Below are positions 60,772 to 64,000 of a stretch of DNA of 64,000 nt, in pieces. A program made the translations under genes and the position numbers. Position 1 is the stretch's first letter. Every line of letters begins with the position of its first letter. The DNA lies in NCBI RefSeq assembly GCF_009389715.1, contig NC_052407.1, forward strand, positions 7,784,475 through 7,848,474, written 5' to 3'. Below the pieces are notes generated by a model. The model was not told where the DNA came from. It searched no databases and was given only the letters and a program-made list of their open reading frames with translations. Source of the stretch: Phoenix dactylifera. Lineage: Eukaryota; Streptophyta; Magnoliopsida; Arecales; Arecaceae.

Positions 60772-61489
60772 AAACTTTGTACTTTTTCTTTCCCTTTTCG
60801 TAACAAGAGGTCGGCCCTTGTCTACCGCACGGCCGAGCCTTAATTTTGTACCTGGCCTCCGGGCTTTTGAATGGAAATATTCCTTTTCAACTTTCGTTCT
60901 TTCAATTCCTTTGTAGTTCACTTTTTAGCTAACGCTTCTCCAAGACTCTGCTGCTCAGGTTTTCGAGCTGCTAAGGCACTTTAGACCGAAAAAATGCCCG
61001 AGCTTGCCAAGCTCCTAAGCTTGAGCCGCAGTTTCGCGGTCGTAGAGCTCGGGGCCCCAGCTGCGGGGCGCCGTGCTCTAATCATCTTATTAGATAACTA
61101 GCTTGTGGCCCAAATCGTTGAACCCCCCGAGCTCGGGATTAAATTTCACCGAGCAGCCGAAAAACCGAACTAGGGTTCATGCGGGCGTGTTCGACTAGAT
61201 TTCAGCTCGTAATCGGCTCGGCGGAGGACCCTGATATTGGCCGGGATTTTCATTTACATATCCAACATAAGAATGAATGGAATGTGCGTATCGAATAAGG
61301 TAGGCGCCGATCAGAGCGTACCTTCTCGGAGTTATATGCCCCATGCCGTGAATTGTTCTTAGTGGTACCTCAGCTTGTCATAGAGGACGACCCCAAGCTT
61401 AATCCGAAGCATGGGGTCGTAACCCTTTGAGCTCGTACATGAAGCTGTCGCAGGCTTCAAGGCGCCCAGATCTCGATCGAGGTATCTGA
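60772..61489. other. Spacer of the Tat element
   Basis: Downstream of the antisense ORF. No coding domain seen; GC-rich with many GAGCTCG words. Confidence 0.5.
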
Positions 61490-62080
61490 CATCGGAACCA
61501 AGCCTCGATAGTCGATGGAGATCGAGCCGAGCTCGATGGTTGATGGAGATTGAGCCGAGCTAGACGGTCGATGGAGATCGAGCCGAGCTTGATGGTCGAC
61601 GGAGATCGAGCCGAGTTCGATAGATGGAGATCGAGCCGAGCTCGATAGCTGATGGAGATCGAGCCGAGCTCGATAGCTGATGGAGATCGAGCCGAGCTCG
61701 GTAGATGGAGATCGAGCCGAGCTCGATGGTCGATGGAGATCGAGCCGAGCTCGATGGATGATGGAGATCGATGGCTGCATCTCGAACTTTTGGATGATCG
61801 CGAACATTTATTTCCGGAGGGGATCGCGAGGGTACTATCCCATCATCCCGATATCGAGGGGTTTGGGTACGCACTGTCGACACTTGGGGCATCCCGACCT
61901 TAGTCGAGGAGGCGCATATTGGGGACCGCGAAGGTACTACCCCGTCTTTCCGAAGTGTCGAGGGGTCTGGGCACGCACTGTCGACACTTGGGGCATCCCG
62001 ACCTCAGTCGAGGTACTTAATGGAGATCGAGCCGAGCTCGATGGTCGGTGGAGATCAAGCCGAGCTCGATGGCTGCATCT
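61490..62080. repeat. GATCGAGCCGAGCTCGATGG tandem array in the Tat element
   Basis: About ten units of 25-30 bp built on GGAGATCGAGCCGAGCTCGA with variable linkers occupy 61510-61770, and two more lie at about 62022-62070. Between them, a longer unit of roughly 117 bp containing CACTGTCGACACTTGGGGCA occurs twice (about 61860 and 61970). Units carry the palindrome CGAGCTCG in variable form. Confidence 0.85.
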
Positions 62081-64000
62081 CGGACTTCTGGCCGAGGCGT
62101 CTAGCGTCGTCCGGCATTAATTATAGTATCCTAGCAGGATCGCATATCAGGTTGTCTAAAGATTACGAAACTTCCTATTAGGACGAACGCGATCATAAAT
62201 GAAGAATAGCAAAAATCACTGAAGAAGATAAAACTTATGCTCAGAACAGAGAAACCCTCGGGGCCCTATTGATGATACACTCGGAGGTTTTCGAAACTCC
62301 AACTTCGTGGAATGGGGATCCCTTCGAGGGATTCGAGCTTGTACGCTCCGGGTCGTTGGACGCGCGCGACCCGATAGGGTCCTTCCCAATTTGGGGCCAA
62401 CTTCCCTTGCTCGGCCAGCTGGGAAGCTTCAGCTCTTCTAAGGACGAGGTCTCCCACTTTGAAGGATTTGAATTTGACCCTGGCGTTGTAGTATTGCGCC
62501 ACCTTTTGCTGGTATCTCGCCATGCGGACCTGGGCGGCTTTCCTTGTCTTCTCGATGAGATCCAGGTTGCTCCTGAGCTGCGTAGCACTGGAGTCGGCAT
62601 CATAACATTCTACCCTTGGAGAAGGGAGTCCGATTTCCAACGGGATGACGGCCTCCGTTCCGTACGTTAAGTTGAAGGGAGTCTCGCCGATGGGTACGCG
62701 GAATGTGGTCCGATAAGCCACAAGACGTTGTATAGGTCTTCGACCCACTGCCCTTTGGACTGATCGAGCCTGGTTTTGAGTCCCTGCAAAATAGTATGAT
62801 TCGTTATCTTGGTTTCTCCATTTGCCTGAGGATGTGCAACCGAGGTGAAACGGTGGTCGATGCCGAGCTCCGAGCAGAATTCTCTAAAATGAGCGTTGTC
62901 GAACTGGCGGCCGTTATCTGATATGAGGATGTGGGGGAGCCCGAATCTACAAATTATGAACTTCCAAATGAAGTCCTGCATCTTCTGCTCGGTGATCCGG
63001 GCCACTGGATCGGCCTCGACCCACTTCGTGAAGTAATCAATGGAGACGATCAGAAATTTCCTCTGCCCAGTCGCCAAGGGGAACGGTCCCAGGATATCGA
63101 TTCCCCATTGAGCGAATGGCCAGGGAGAGCTGATTGAAGTCAAGGGGGCTGAGGGTCGGCGCTGGATGTTGGCATTCCTCTGGCACCGGTCGCATCTCCG
63201 AACAAAATCCAGCGTATCCTTCTGGAGTGTTGGCCAATAGTATCCCTGGCGCAAAATTTTGTATGCCAGTGCTCGGCTTCCCAAATGGTTTCCGCAGATG
63301 CCTTCGTGGACTTCGCGCATTGCGTAATCCGCCTCCGACGGGTAGAGACATCTGAGAAGGGGAGAGGTAAAGGATCTCCTGTAGAGCTTGCCTTCATACA
63401 GTATGTATCTCGAGGCTATGCGCTTGACTCGACGAGCCTCACGCTCATCGTTGGAAAGAACTCCATTCTGTAGGTAGCTAACGAGCTCATCCATCCAGCT
63501 TGGCTCAACGTCGATACAAAGAGCCGGTTCGGGCTCCTCTGTGCTGGGAATCTGGAGGTACTCCAGTGCTGCCGCTTTTGGGAGCTCGCTTATGCGGGAG
63601 GACGCCAATTTTGATAATTGGTCGGCTCTGAGATTCTCCGACCTAGCAATATGTTGAATGTGGAAGGAACCCAGAGTCAAAGTGAGGTGCCGCACCTTCT
63701 GGAGATATTTTTGCATTGTCGGCTCCCTTGCTTCGAAGTCCCCCAAAATTTGGCTTACAACCAATTGGGAGTCACTGAAGGCCTCCAAGTTCTCGACCTT
63801 CAGCTCTCTAGCCAGCTTAAGCCCGACTATGAGCGCTTCGTATTCCGCCACATTATTAGAGAAGAAAAACTCGAGGCGTAAAGCCTGCTCGGCGACCACT
63901 TCATCTGGACTGGTGAGAATGAGGCCCGCTCCGCTACCCCCCGAGTTCGAAGAACCATCGACGTGCAGAGTCCACGTCGACCTCGGGGTCTACTCTGCTG

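Larger units (their letters stand above)
57777..64000 (-). mobile_element. Gypsy/Tat retrotransposon fossil with antisense additional ORF (runs off the window)
   Basis: On the minus strand the order from the window edge is RNase H (about 63899-63550), integrase (about 63400-62266), a tandem-repeat spacer (about 62080-61490), an antisense additional ORF, a purine tract (AGTTGGGGGGTAG, 58140-58128) and a 3' LTR from 58127 (TGTTGGGGAAAAAAG) to about 57777 (CTCAACA). The integrase shows the HHCC zinc finger (HEGICGNH, CDRCQ) and DDE-type phrases (WGIDILGPFP, LISDNGRQFD, ANGE). Reverse transcriptase, gag and 5' LTR would lie beyond 64000. It is broken by a few interruptions but much better preserved than the two Gypsy copies to its left. 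No target duplication can be tested. Confidence 0.88.

Overview
This is nuclear DNA from a flowering plant. The genes are interrupted by GT-AG introns, one encodes a chloroplast-targeted photosystem II protein (PsbR), two encode plant receptor kinases, and roughly half of the rest is decayed plant transposable elements. The long intergenic gaps, long-LTR and Tat-type Gypsy fossils and several hAT-type MITEs would suit a medium-to-large monocot genome, perhaps a palm. That placement is a guess, because nothing read here fixes the species.

Layout. 1-683 (minus) is the 5' end of a GHR1-type leucine-rich-repeat receptor kinase, with its leader up to about 2.4 kb. 2.4-16.4 kb has no gene that I recognise. 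It holds a complete 3.2-kb solo LTR with a clean 5-bp target duplication (7670-10887), an AT-rich MITE-like block (about 12.3-12.8 kb) and a 2-kb composite of nested satellites bounded by 92-bp direct repeats (13058-15016). 16473-19160 (plus) is a five-exon PsbR gene that no single open frame reveals. 23169-29838 (minus) is a seven-exon gene of the VTC2/GDP-hexose phosphorylase family whose catalytic HIT histidines are replaced. Two hAT-type MITEs with 8-bp target duplications sit in one of its introns. A clear TATA box and a non-coding first exon lie at about 31.0 kb.

32.7-33.9 kb is a Gypsy fossil. 35174-35588 is a whole TRIM with its target duplication, and a more decayed relative lies at 45118-45552. 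37779-40319 (minus) is an intact, intronless-CDS HERK2-type CrRLK1L receptor kinase with an intron in its 5' leader. 41.7-44.2 kb holds two LINE remnants in opposite orientations.

The last 15 kb is a transposon-rich zone around a pair of p20-like GNAT acetyltransferase genes: one with a frame break (52127-52680) and one intact (56113-56718). Three Gypsy/Tat fossils, all on the minus strand, surround the pair: 48845-51886, about 53630-54682, and 57777 to beyond the window end. The last carries an antisense additional ORF with its own TATA-like promoter. The intact host genes (GHR1, PsbR, HERK2, GNAT) are functionally unrelated neighbours; there is no operon-like arrangement.
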